Assembly (NCBI GenBank): GCA_964017235.1
Contig: OZ024927.1
Span: 57,975,293 to 58,039,292 of the forward strand
Direction: 5' to 3'
DNA length: 64,000 nucleotides
Source of the DNA: Sabellastarte sp. h YS-2021
Lineage: Eukaryota; Annelida; Polychaeta; Sabellida; Sabellidae
In this document: in pieces, positions 19,012 to 29,058 of the stretch
How positions within the stretch are numbered: position 1 is the first letter of the stretch
How the letters are laid out: each line of letters opens with the position of its first letter
Position numbers and translations under genes: made by a program
The notes under the pieces: generated by a model
Told to the model about the DNA's origin: nothing
Databases searched by the model: none
Seen by the model: the letters and a program-made list of their open reading frames with translations, nothing else

Positions 19012-19038
19012 GAAAAAGTTAACTAGCTACAGATCCAT

Positions 19039-20346
19039 ATGGATGTAGTCCAGACGTCACTATCTTTATTTGCTCCACCTCCCACTGATAGGTCCATTGT
19101 CAAGGAATACTGGGTGGATTACAATCCTATTGCAGCCATAACTGAGGGAGGGTTTATAGAATTCAATGTACCAGGAACCTCTGTAAATTACATAAGTTTA
19201 GGAAAAAGCAAATTACACATAAAATATGTACTCACAGATGAAGAAGGGAAAAAGGTTAGCGATGAAAGAACTCTTGATGGAGACCCCACACCTAATACAG
19301 ATCAAGTAGCACCTGTTAATTTTACCTTACATTCTATTTTCAGACAAGTTGACTTATCTTTAAATCAGAAACTTATCTCACCGGATGTGGGTGTTAATTA
19401 TCCTTACAAAGCACTCATTGACCTCTTTTTAGGGTCCAATAATGATATGATATTATCTCAGGCACAGGCGGCTATGTTTTTTAAAGACCAGGCAGGGCAT
19501 TTGGATGAATTACAATATATAGGAAGCAATAGTGGATACACAGAAAGAGGTAGACCAACTAAGGATGGTGATTCAGCCAATGTTGAGGGATGTCTATATC
19601 TTGATATTTGTCAAGACGAAAATAGAGCAATTCTAAATGGAGTTTCTGTAAACCTTAAGTTGTTTCAGGCTTTAAACGAGTTCAGATTAATGAGATTAGG
19701 AACTAAAAATTACAAGTTAGTAATCACTGCTGCGGTATGGAAAGTATGTTACATTTCTCTTAACCCAAAGATGATAGTGGCGCATGATGAGGCCTTAAAA
19801 ATTAGTCCTGCAATATATCCTTTTTGGAGAAGTGACATTAAGAGTTTCAGTGTTGCTAAAGGTTCCCTTAATTTTATGACAGATAACATATATCATGGTA
19901 GGGTTCCAAGTAAATTAATAATAGGAATGGTCTCCAATGCAGGTTATTCAGATTACAGTAAAAATCCTTTTGATTTCAAACATATGAACGCTAACTACCT
20001 GGAGGTGACTGTAGATGGACAACCTGTACCTAATAGAGCATTAACTCCGAATTTTGAGAAAGGGGACTATGTTACCTCTTACCTATCCTTATTGGACAAT
20101 GATTATAATAAGAAAAATGGGATTATTATAAAATTATTAGAATATGACAAAGGATATACTTTGTTTTTATTTGACATTCAAAGTTTCCTCTCAGGTCATA
20201 TTATGAGTAAGGGTATTAAAGGTCATACGAGGTTAACTATGAGATTTTCAAAGGCTTTGCCAGAAACTATAAATATTATAATTTATGGAAGTTTTCCTGA
20301 GACCTTAAGTATTGATCATAGTAGAAATGTGACACTGGGATCATGA
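19039..20346 (+). CDS. Polinton major capsid protein (double jelly-roll)
   Basis: The 435-residue protein opens with SLSLFAPPPTDRSI, followed by EYWVDYNPI, IEFNVPGTSVNYISL and the strand-rich body typical of the Polinton major capsid protein, the family also known from nematode F54H12.2-like proteins. It would form the trimeric hexons of an icosahedral capsid. The frame is intact throughout, unlike most neighbours. PVNFTLHSIFRQVDLSLN and FMTDNIYHGRVPSKLIIGMV are further characteristic blocks. Its TGA overlaps the protease ATG at 20343. No promoter is seen directly upstream, so expression from the 18181 promoter or by reinitiation is likely. Confidence 0.9.
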   Translation: MDVVQTSLSLFAPPPTDRSIVKEYWVDYNPIAAITEGGFIEFNVPGTSVNYISLGKSKLHIKYVLTDEEGKKVSDERTLDGDPTPNTDQVAPVNFTLHSIFRQVDLSLNQKLISPDVGVNYPYKALIDLFLGSNNDMILSQAQAAMFFKDQAGHLDELQYIGSNSGYTERGRPTKDGDSANVEGCLYLDICQDENRAILNGVSVNLKLFQALNEFRLMRLGTKNYKLVITAAVWKVCYISLNPKMIVAHDEALKISPAIYPFWRSDIKSFSVAKGSLNFMTDNIYHGRVPSKLIIGMVSNAGYSDYSKNPFDFKHMNANYLEVTVDGQPVPNRALTPNFEKGDYVTSYLSLLDNDYNKKNGIIIKLLEYDKGYTLFLFDIQSFLSGHIMSKGIKGHTRLTMRFSKALPETINIIIYGSFPETLSIDHSRNVTLGS

Positions 20347-20779
20347 ATACAGAAGAAGTTTTTGAAATGATGAAAAGCGACAAAGAAATCAATAAAAGGG
20401 GGTTTATCCTATAGATCTAATACCCCAAGATCTTCCAGTACCGTCGATTATCGTAGTGAATCTGGACAGTTCTGAGAAGAAAGGAAGTCATTGGATAGTT
20501 CTGCATTATCAAAGAAAGCATGTGGAATATTTCGATTCATTAGGAAAAAAGCCAGGGAAAGAAATACATAATTTATTGAGCAGTAAAGGATTTACATACA
20601 AGTACAATAAAAAGAGATTACAATCATCATATACAGAGTCATGTGGATTGTTTTGCTTCTACTACAGTTACTACAGTTGCAGAAAGATAGACTACAATAT
20701 ATTATTAACAAATTTCAGCAGTAACTTGGAATGTAATGAAGATATTGTAAAAAGACTGTACAGTGAAATTGTCAATTGA
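20343..20779 (+). pseudogene. Adenovirus-type maturation cysteine protease, one frame break
   Basis: This is the Ulp1/adenain-like protease that matures capsid proteins. The main frame (from about 20405 to 20779) has the catalytic His in GSHWIVL, the Asp in EYFDSLG, the oxyanion Gln in KRLQSSY and the Cys in ESCGLFC. The natural start is probably the ATG at 20343 overlapping the capsid stop; that frame runs about 18 codons and then shifts near the G5 run at 20398-20402, where one base appears to be missing. The alternative GTG at 20456 is unlikely as a eukaryotic start. All catalytic residues are present downstream of the break. Confidence 0.85.
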
Positions 20780-21164
20780 CATTTGTATATTTTTTATTTT
20801 AATAAATGTATATGTGTATTGAAGATTTGTACATAACAGTTGTATATTTATGTATTCGAGAAATTAACATAGCATGTAATAAATTAATATTAGTTCAGAT
20901 TTCTTACATTTTATTTAGCAAAGCATACTACAATAACCAAAAACCATTCACTTTTTAAAGCATGCTGTCTGACCCCGATTTCAGTTTTGAGAAGCTAGCA
21001 AACTAATGCACTCATTTCCTTTCAATGAGCGAGATTTGCCGTTACAAATTCAAATTCTGATAGATTTCTCATTGAGGTCGGATTGTTTTTCCGTCTTTAG
21101 GTCGTATAAGCAGAGTAGTTTGGGAAGTCCTTTTTTATTTTTACCGATTTCAATTTTAAAATAA
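20780..21164. other. Convergent intergenic region, protease/polymerase
   Basis: Apart from the poly(A) signal I see no gene. A short inverted pair, tcaatgag at about 21034 and ctcattga at about 21069, brackets a 30-odd-bp loop and is locally richer in GC than its flanks. Its meaning is unknown. Confidence 0.4.
20801..20806 (+). terminator. Poly(A) signal of the capsid/protease transcript
   Basis: A canonical aataaa lies 22 bp after the protease stop, followed by a T/G-rich stretch. It would end the plus-strand late transcript just before the converging polymerase gene. Confidence 0.55.
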
Positions 21165-24100
21165 TCAAAAATTGCAAACTTTTTCAACATATTCCATTAA
21201 TATTTGTCCCATTATATTGTTGCCAGCTAAAGAAGATGGTTTCAAAACAGAAACCAGCTTAGAGGGTGTAGAAACTCCCCAAAAGGCAGTTTCTTCGCTG
21301 TTAAAAGTTGGTTGCTTATATACAAGATGTTTATTTTTATTGATCATTAAATCCTCTCTAAATAAAGGACACTGAATAAATTTTTGGAGTACTGCAAATC
21401 TCATAATGCGCTCTCTTATCTCTGAGTCCATGTACACATCTTTATACGGTTTCATTACCTCAGCTATTTTAAAACAATCATTTTCTACAGCTAACTGTTC
21501 GCATAATTGATTGTTTTGATAGTGTTTGGCTAATAAAAAGAAGTAAAGTTGCTCAAGAGAATAAAAATGGTATTCCTCATATCTTAATTTAACAAAAAAA
21601 ATATTGGACAAAGAGGATTGAAGTTTTTCAACCAAAATCACATCTTCCTCCCATGGACATAGAACCATATCTAAGGGTCTTGTACTTAGACCATCATTCT
21701 CAACAACTCTTTTACAATAGAAGTAGTTAAACCCAATTTTTTCTTGAGAATATGTGTATATTTTACTTCCTCTTAATCGAAATCCTACATTAGTTGATGA
21801 ATTAATTACTTTCTCATTTAACGTCTGCTGAAATTTATTCATAGGGTCAAGCAATTGTTTTTTAGAAATTCCTTTGCAAGATATCTTTTGTTTCCCTTCG
21901 GAATCTTGAATGATGTAGGACTTAGAACATAGGGAAATCATCTGACATCCTTCAAACTCTTTCTTAAAAATCCCAACCCTGCGGCGGTCTAATGCAATAT
22001 GATGAGGGCAACATCTCCTAGGAAACCAAGGAGGAGAAAAGTCATCCGAACAGAAGTTAAAAATTTCATTCTGATATCTATTCTTATTTTTTTCGGATAT
22101 ACATTGATCAAGATCTGGTTGATTTATAGCCATGTAGATGCTATCTGTGTCTGTTTGTGTGAGTTCAAATGAATTTTTTTTAAGATAACTGTTTAGGCAA
22201 TCATAATAAAATTCCAACATTCTTAACTTTGCATATTGCAAAATAAAAAATCCAATTTGAATGGGGGTGTCTACAGATATTCGAGTTTTATATGTCTCTA
22301 GTTCATATAAATCCTGTCCTAATTTATTCATATTTTTGAAGACAGGTGAATTGATGAATTTACAAACCTTAGATTTATCCATTAAATATTTCACATTAGA
22401 ATGCTTGGACTTATCCATGAGTAGAGATCCGTAGGAGCTATTACTAACCAACTTATAGGTTTCCCCAATGATTGCTTTGTCAGGATCTCGATCACCCTCC
22501 AGTCGATATTTGGTCACTGTTTCGATAAAGGATCTGAAAGCTAGTTTTGGTTGATATTCTATTATCTGATAAATTTTGGTAATTTCACAATTATTCTTCA
22601 GGTACCACTGCAAGAGTGGAGTTGAAAGTAACATCTTTGACCCTGAGGTTCCACTAATGAGAAGTTTCTTGTAGTCGAATATAATGTCATTCTGACTACA
22701 GTATTCAGTCATGTGTTCACCTATGTTTGACATTGACACTTGACAGGTGCAAAAAAAAGGAGGAAATTCTGAAAAAAATTCTTTAAATTCCTCTTTCACA
22801 GATATATCAACCTCAACTACACCGAATAATTGTCCATTAGCAATGTCCGATTTAATTTTATTTTCAGATAGTGAACCTTTGTTCTTAGTGTAATACGTAG
22901 GCAAATAATGGTCATAATACTCTGTGCAGAGTGACTTTACTGCTTTGTTGAAGTCGCATTGTTGAATAGATACGTATTTATAACCCATAGAATGAATGAA
23001 ATCCTTTTTTCTGATATCTTTAATTTGAGTTTTCTTAATTTTATTAAGCCAATGGGAAGACTTAATCTTCTTAACAATGGGACAACCATCCCGACAGTTA
23101 TGATAATAACAACCCTGAAATTCGTAAACAGTCTTTGTAGTTGGTGCGTAACCATCAACTAGAAAATTTCCAATTCTAATTTCTTTGGAATTATTTAATT
23201 TATGCAAAATTTTGATATTTTCTTTGACCATAATATAATCCATCCATACATATGAATCCATATATTTCTCAGAAATTTCTGGTCTGAAGTTATTGTCCGG
23301 ATGTCTTCTTACGTATACACCTGTAGGCATATTCTGTTTAATAGCATAGGAGTATAGACCATTGCAATCATACCCAACTATAGACTGACATTTATTACCT
23401 TCTATTTTCTTAATGTTAGAAACCCCTTTTTCATGATAACGAGAAAATATTATGCTAGGTCCACCCACAATATTTTTCCTATAAGTATAATATAAATCAG
23501 CATTTTGTTGGTTAATCAAAGAAAAATTAGATTCTGTGGATGCATATAGAAGCTTCCTTGCTACTCCTGGTAAGGTCACATAATCTTTAAAAATATCAAT
23601 TTTCTGCTCTGTGTAAATGCTTACAAAAGAAGAGAGTGCAGTAACAAAAGGACCTGTATCTAGGTTATTGTAGTAAACCAGGTAGTCCTTAAAAGTTTGC
23701 ATTCCTTGAGTATTCCATATTTCTTTCAATTCAAAATATTCAGTCTCAGACTTCAGGGGATTCGTATTAGACAGGGTAGAATAAAAATCCTGCATATCAG
23801 GTAGTGAGGTATGATCTAGTTTCTCAAAAGAATCAAACCATTCATAAGGAAAATTACCTTTGGGTGTATCACAACCATAAGCCTTCAAAAATTGACTATA
23901 AGAACTCCCAGCAGCAAGATAATTAGAAATGTCCAAAAATTTCAACTGAGGGATAGCAATTGTCAGGTAAGAGTTTTCTTTTTTTATTGTATGAATATCT
24001 TTTTCTGGGAAATTTCTGGCTATGTATAGCATAATCTCTTCCTTAATTAAGTTTATGTCATATTTACCGGAATTAAACCCTACAACTGGAATTTGGGAAA

Positions 24101-26064
24101 GATATATCTCAAATTTCTTCTGAAGATCCAGTATCTTATTTAAAAAATGAGTTTTCGTGTTAGAACTTAGTGATTCTTCGTTAGTGGATTCTGTGGAGGA
24201 GGTGGCTGAAAAATCTGAATCACTTTCTGGATCCACTGTATATTTTGAAAGAAGGTCATCCAGATCTTGAAATACATAGTCGTATTTCAGTTTTAGTCTA
24301 CTTAAATTGGAGGAGCTTATTTCATTGAGATAGGACATCATACTAGAGATAAGACTATTAGAAGATGTATCTACAAAACACTTGGGTTCAGTAAAATCTT
24401 CAACATTTGAGGAAATGCTAACGCTTACTGGAATGTGTTTGGACAAAAAATTCATTTGATCAGTGCATGGAGTACTTGTCTTCATTAATACAGCCTCCAT
24501 ATCCCACACAATAAAAGTGGGGTAATATCTTTCAGATTCAGGTACATATATAGTTAGCGATTGTAGTTTATCGAAAATTGTCTCTTGATGTTTATGAAAG
24601 CCTCCAGGAAATATATATTTAGTTCTTTCATAGCAATTTTGATAATGTCTTTTAAGATTCCAATATCTATTAAACATTTTGTTACATTTTTCACATTGAA
24701 ATTTGTTGGCTACCTTGGAATAATTTGTTATGTAACTCAGATGGTTTTTATAATTGTTTAAATACATTAGTTTTTCACTTTCATATAAGGAATCGTACAT
24801 CAAATTTACAGAAGTAGATGAATTCAGAGATACAATAATTATCTTTACATTAAAACATTGTTCCAGCTGATTCATGTCTTCTATGGTGACACCTTTAAAA
24901 TTTGCAATGGAATTCCTTGAAATTTCTGGGCAATTATTATATCTGTTCCATTGATTAAGGTATTGCAATAATGTATCAGTTTGTTTATCTTTAAAATGAT
25001 AATGTAAACATCTAAAAAAGCACAAATTATCTTGATAGGGCTTGCGAGTAACTCTATTAATGTAAAAAGAAATGATATAAGGATTCTTTTTAAGATATGA
25101 GGGAAAATTATCTGTCTGTCCCAATGGGAATTCTGTCTTGAAAACTACATATTGAATATTTGTAATAAAGGCTAATGTCCAGGCAGTTGAAGGTCTCACA
25201 GCTCTAGCCTGCTCTATAATATCTAATTTTGCAAGTTTAAACATAAGAAATGTAATACTGTTCCTATTAGATATAGTAAATGGAAAATGTAAGATCTTAT
25301 TATTAAAATAAGGAATATAATACCTATATTCACCAGTTTCTGTATTCTGAAAAATTTATTCTAAAAGCATTTTCTTGGTCGTTATATATTTGTGTCAAAT
25401 GTCCTCTAATCTCGTTGAATCCTCTATGCAGGTTATTGGATGGGAAGTTGTAGACCTTCTTCATATCAGAGTCTTCATCTCCTGCTAGAATATGGCGTCT
25501 GTTGATAGCATACTCAGCCTGAAGTTCTGGATTATTCAGATCTTCCACATATGGTGGAATTTTATAGACGTCATTTCCACCATGCTGAGACATACGATGA
25601 GTGTATAGTTCCTTCCTGTTTTGACATATGAATTTACAAATGGAGCATTTGTAAACTTTATTAACTGCATTGTCTTTGGTCCCTGCATTCCCCTGTGTCC
25701 TATGACGACGTTGAATATGAGAATTCAGAGCTTTGGTACTAATAAATGGATAGTCACATTGAAAGCACATAAACTTCCCACAGTTTCTGTAATGTTGAAA
25801 TAACAGCTGAGATGAGTGAAATTCCTTGTCACATATGTTACATTTCTGTAAATTATCCTTGTTTTTAGCACATATCTTCATATGACAATTCAACAAATAT
25901 TGGTTAATCATACCACATTGACAATATTCACATTGAAATTTCTGTTTAGAAGTTTTCCTCTGAGATATGAACTTATTGCACATCTTCAAGTGAATTTTCA
26001 ACAAACATGCATTAAGCATATTACACTGACAGTATGGACATTTGAATTCCATTTTGATAGTCAC
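21165..26064 (-). pseudogene. Protein-primed family B DNA polymerase with N-terminal zinc fingers, one frame break
   Basis: The main frame (25244-21165, open upstream to about 25350) holds a C2H2-like finger (CEKC...HYQNC), Exo I WDMEAVL (~residue 248), Exo II GFNSGKYD (~386), Exo III YYNNLDTG, Pol A DCNGLYSYA (~625), a long insertion as in TPR-bearing enzymes, Pol B with NSSYGS (~933), Pol C TDTDS (~1030) and a KxKG-type stretch. The upstream frame (26064-25330, 244 residues) has five CxxC zinc fingers and then NNPELQ...YNFPSNN...ENAFRINFS, which belongs to the same polymerase N-terminus. The frames break near 25345-25355, apparently by a short deletion rather than a homopolymer slip. The enzyme would replicate the element from a terminal-protein primer. 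All catalytic residues are present. The whole would exceed 1,600 residues. Confidence 0.92.
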
Positions 26065-26096
26065 AGAATATTGTTAAATTCTTAAGATGATGTGGA

Positions 26097-26110
26097 GGTT
26101 TATTTATAAG
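26097..26110 (-). promoter_or_regulatory. TATA box upstream of the polymerase
   Basis: On the minus strand the motif cttataaataaacc lies about 35-45 bp before the zinc-finger ATG at 26064. It shares the ...ataaacc ending with other Polinton boxes in this element. Confidence 0.5.
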
Positions 26111-26359
26111 AATATTTAGTGATGATGAAGCAATTCATGTTTGCATAAATATGTAATTTTGGTTTACATATTACTGATGATGCAACAGCCTCTGAAGACC
26201 ATATGGGACAGTTACCATCATATTATTGATGATGATGCAAAAATTTCTCAAGATTACAAGAAATCTGTTTATATGACCTGGAAAAAAAGAGTTCAAAATA
26301 CGATTTACATATTTTATTACATATTTATATATACATTAGGTAGCATTAAAGTAAATGTC

Positions 26360-26710
26360 TCATGCATCTCCAACTTCATTGCCTCCCCCTTCTATTCTTC
26401 TTATCATGTCCTGGGCTTGGTCAGTGTAGAATCTGGCCATAGGTGAAAAAGTATTCATCTTATTCTTCCACTGTCGATAGGTACCAGATATTTTATGTGT
26501 ACATATCTGGAAAGAGGCTGATAGCAGAGAGAAAAAATGAAAGGGATAATGCCAATAAAACAGTGCCATATAACAGGCAGAAATTCCAAATCTTCCAGGA
26601 CAGGTTATTGGAAAGTCTTTTAAAACTAACATCATAAAGTCAGCTGATTTCTTCAGTTGGAAATTCTTCACTTGAAGATACAAATCCCAGAGTGTAATAG
26701 TACCAGCCAT
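26360..26710 (-). CDS. Hypothetical Polinton protein near the right terminus
   Basis: A 116-codon frame starts MAGTITLWDLYLQVKNF and ends IEGGGNEVGDA. It contains a hydrophobic central stretch (ACYMALFYWHYPFHFFSLLSASF) that could be a membrane segment or an unspliced intron. No family is recognised. It is the first ORF inside the right terminus and has a TATA box about 160 bp upstream, which supports a real gene, but coding evidence is otherwise weak. Together with the polymerase it forms the minus-strand (probably early) side of the element. Confidence 0.4.
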   Translation of the reverse strand: MAGTITLWDLYLQVKNFQLKKSADFMMLVLKDFPITCPGRFGISACYMALFYWHYPFHFFSLLSASFQICTHKISGTYRQWKNKMNTFSPMARFYTDQAQDMIRRIEGGGNEVGDA

Positions 26711-26870
26711 GTTGTAGTTATAGCAAGGAATGAGTTTAACTTAACAAGGTGTCCAAATTTATATTTTCCTTGTTATATTGGAGTTACATATTATGGGAGT
26801 TATTACAGCATATTGGAGGTATTGCAGCATCAGCATCAGCCTACCTGTTCTTCAGTGAGATCTAGATTAT

Positions 26871-26882
26871 GTTATATATAAG
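26871..26882 (-). promoter_or_regulatory. TATA box near the right terminus
   Basis: On the minus strand the motif cttatatataac precedes the hypothetical ORF starting at 26710. The flanking sequence contains a gcaccatcag copy of the subterminal iteron. Confidence 0.45.
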
Positions 26883-27206
26883 TATGCACCATCAGCGAAA
26901 AAACCCTGTAGCTCCTTCTCCCAGTATTGCTAAACTATCAAAATAGTGATCTGACTTTAAATAAATGAGGCAATAAGCTATCAATAGTGATCTACATCAA
27001 TTTTTGGTTGAATTTTTCGAGCAATATTCTTGTGAAGTAGACCACCATTGCACCATCAAGTAGTTTGTGATTACACTATGTTACAAACACTATTCTGATA
27101 CTCATGTATGATGATAGCTGAAATATTGTCATTTAGAGTTCTCAAGTAAATGGAAATAAGTGCTACCAGTTATTGCACTAGTGATCTCAGCCTGTAGTTC
27201 TCAAGT

Positions 27207-27458
27207 AAAATGGGTTCAGGTTCAAATAAGTGCTGTCAGTTATTGCAGCATCAGCGAGCAATATTCTGGTGATCTCACTATTGCAGCATCAGCGAGCAAT
27301 ATTCTGGTGATCTCACCCAGTAAGAGAGTGTACCAGGAAGTCCCCAATATTGCACCATCAACAGTAATAACCTATCAATAGTGATCTAGATCATTTTCCG
27401 ATCACTTCAGATCAATTTTTACGACTTATGTCGTTCGATTGACTCAAATAGTACTACT
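27207..27458. repeat. Polinton right terminal inverted repeat with subterminal repeats
   Basis: The last 93 bp (27366-27458) match the left end with one difference (complement gatctgaag against gatctaaag). Internal to it are two direct copies of a ~38-bp block beginning attgcagcatcagcgagcaa (near 27243 and 27281) and a copy of tattgcaccatca, the complement of the left iteron. The block aaatgggttcaggttcaa at 27208 matches the inner border of the left repeat. A second partial copy of this border (caagtaaatgg...aataagtgct) lies at about 27143-27170. Confidence 0.93.
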
Positions 27459-27464
27459 GTATAT
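27459..27464. repeat. Right target-site duplication of the Polinton
   Basis: gtatat, identical to 7410-7415. Confidence 0.95.
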
Positions 27465-28188
27465 TGCCAAAGTTTTTTTGTAAAGTCATAGCCAGCCAAC
27501 TAGCTAAATAAGCTTAATATATGTAGCTTAATTATTAATGTTTAAAAATTTATTAACTTAACTCTATAGACCACTTTTTGTTGATGCATTATGGAATTTT
27601 TATATCCTTGACAGTAATTTAGTGGCTTGGTGTAATTTACTTCAATATTTGCTGTTTAATTAGAACAGGGTTGCTTTTGATACTATTACAAGATCATTGA
27701 GGCAACATTGAAATTTTAAATGTAATAGTTTAAAACGAAGAAAAGTACTTAAATAAATACCCTGTAGTACTAAGGAAAGAATACCAGATGGTATTATTCA
27801 CCATGTGTCCAATATGTTCTATCATCACTGATGAATCAAATACATGTCAATATATGTAACAAAATATGTTTCATAAGATTCATTAATACAGCTCAATTAT
27901 ATGGTATTCCTGAACTTTATGCTGCAAATATCAAATTGACTTTTCGGTTGCCATAATATTCACAATCATAAAATACAGTAACCATGACAACGTTTAAAAA
28001 CTACTCTGTGACAATTAACACCACTTTCTAGTATTGCATGATTTAATTGATAACGGATATCCAAAGCAATGACTCATTCAATAAAAAATAGAAAATTCAA
28101 TTTTGTATCTAAATATGTTCCATTTTTCAACCTTCCTTTTTAAGCATGATCTCTGTCGAGCCTCACGCTTCTAGAACTCACTTTTTTC
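27465..28188. other. Host non-coding flank
   Basis: AT-rich sequence with no recognisable gene or repeat. If the ORF at 28189-29058 is spliced at its end, this may be intron, with the Polinton inserted in the same intron. Confidence 0.4.
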
Positions 28189-29058
28189 TTATACCTTTGG
28201 GTGCATGTTTAGGTTTAAAATATCTTGAGTCCTAAAAGTTTTGGTACCTGTCTTGTGGGTGGTTGCAAAGTGTTTAAGAGAAGACCTAAACTCTTGTGAG
28301 TCCGATTGATAAGCAGTCCTTCTATCCATGTCTTTATTTGTAGGTTTGTCTTTATAATAGACTTTGGATTGACTAACACTATTACATCTGTCTTCTTTGC
28401 CCCAACCAGTCATCTTATCCAGTCTTTTATCCTCTACAGTTTGTACACTCAGCTGATTAACATACCCTGTTTTGGCCCTGCGTTTTTTAAGCAAAGGACC
28501 AGGTTTTGGATGTTTGTCAATTACCATGCCATTTTCCACACATTTCAATCCACTGCAGCGACTTCCATTTCGGGGAGTGTTCCACGAAGATTTAGGACCG
28601 AGTGATTTCCTCAAGTCATGCCGTTTTTCCGCCAGGGCGTCCCCCACTAATCTTGGAGTCTTTGGACTGTTGTCATTGCTACTAGTAATTTCCTCATTTC
28701 TGATGGCACCTTTTGAGGGTGAGGCTTGAGACAGTCTGGATATGTCCAATGCTGGTAAGAAAGTGGGCTTGGGAGGTCTTTGCTGTGGCATATATTCAGA
28801 CCTTCTGGGAGTATTTTTAACATTCTCCCTAGGTGTAAATAAATTACCAATTTCACCTTGGTGAGGATGCACTTTACTGTACCTTGACCTAGAATGTTTG
28901 CTGAAGGATCTATTAACAGATTCATTCCTCTTTGGAGATAAAGTCTGACCAAAATCCTCATCATTGTTGCCAAGAGTTATTCCTTCCAAAGTCAGACGTA
29001 AATCTTTGTGTTCTTGTTGCTTTCCAATGATTTTCTGTTTTGAAGCCGAGGACTCCAT
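28189..29058 (-). CDS. Unrecognised hydrophilic host ORF (possible exon)
   Basis: A 289-codon intron-free frame encodes a basic, Ser/Lys/Pro-rich, probably disordered protein with several S/T-P sites (TLSPKRN, FTPRENV, NSPKTPR, WNTPRN) that resemble kinase or cyclin-dependent sites. It has no signal peptide, membrane segment or known domain. Its length in otherwise stop-rich AT sequence, and its composition unlike transposon proteins, argue for a real gene. The last codons (CCAAAG|GTATAAG) form a splice donor, so the stop at 28189 may be intronic and the gene may continue leftwards beyond the Polinton. I do not recognise the family. Confidence 0.5.
   Translation of the reverse strand: MESSASKQKIIGKQQEHKDLRLTLEGITLGNNDEDFGQTLSPKRNESVNRSFSKHSRSRYSKVHPHQGEIGNLFTPRENVKNTPRRSEYMPQQRPPKPTFLPALDISRLSQASPSKGAIRNEEITSSNDNSPKTPRLVGDALAEKRHDLRKSLGPKSSWNTPRNGSRCSGLKCVENGMVIDKHPKPGPLLKKRRAKTGYVNQLSVQTVEDKRLDKMTGWGKEDRCNSVSQSKVYYKDKPTNKDMDRRTAYQSDSQEFRSSLKHFATTHKTGTKTFRTQDILNLNMHPKV

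Larger units (their letters stand above)
7416..27458. mobile_element. Complete Polinton/Maverick virus-like DNA transposon
   Basis: The element is 20,043 bp long, begins AGTAGTACT, ends with its complement, and is flanked by a 6-bp duplication. It carries the diagnostic Polinton gene set: protein-primed family B polymerase, retroviral-type integrase with chromodomain, FtsK/HerA-type packaging ATPase, adenovirus-like protease, and major and minor capsid proteins. It also carries an accessory block of BIR, PC4-like, RING and membrane-protein genes in its left third. Several genes are broken (see entries), so this copy is probably not autonomous. The near-identical termini and intact duplication argue for a fairly recent insertion. 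A SINE copy landed inside it afterwards. Confidence 0.97.

Noticed and set aside
26141-26446. Plus-strand ORF of 101 codons beside the polymerase promoter
   Set aside because: It overlaps the polymerase upstream region and the opposite-strand ORF at 26360-26710, has no family signature and includes AT-driven hydrophobic runs.
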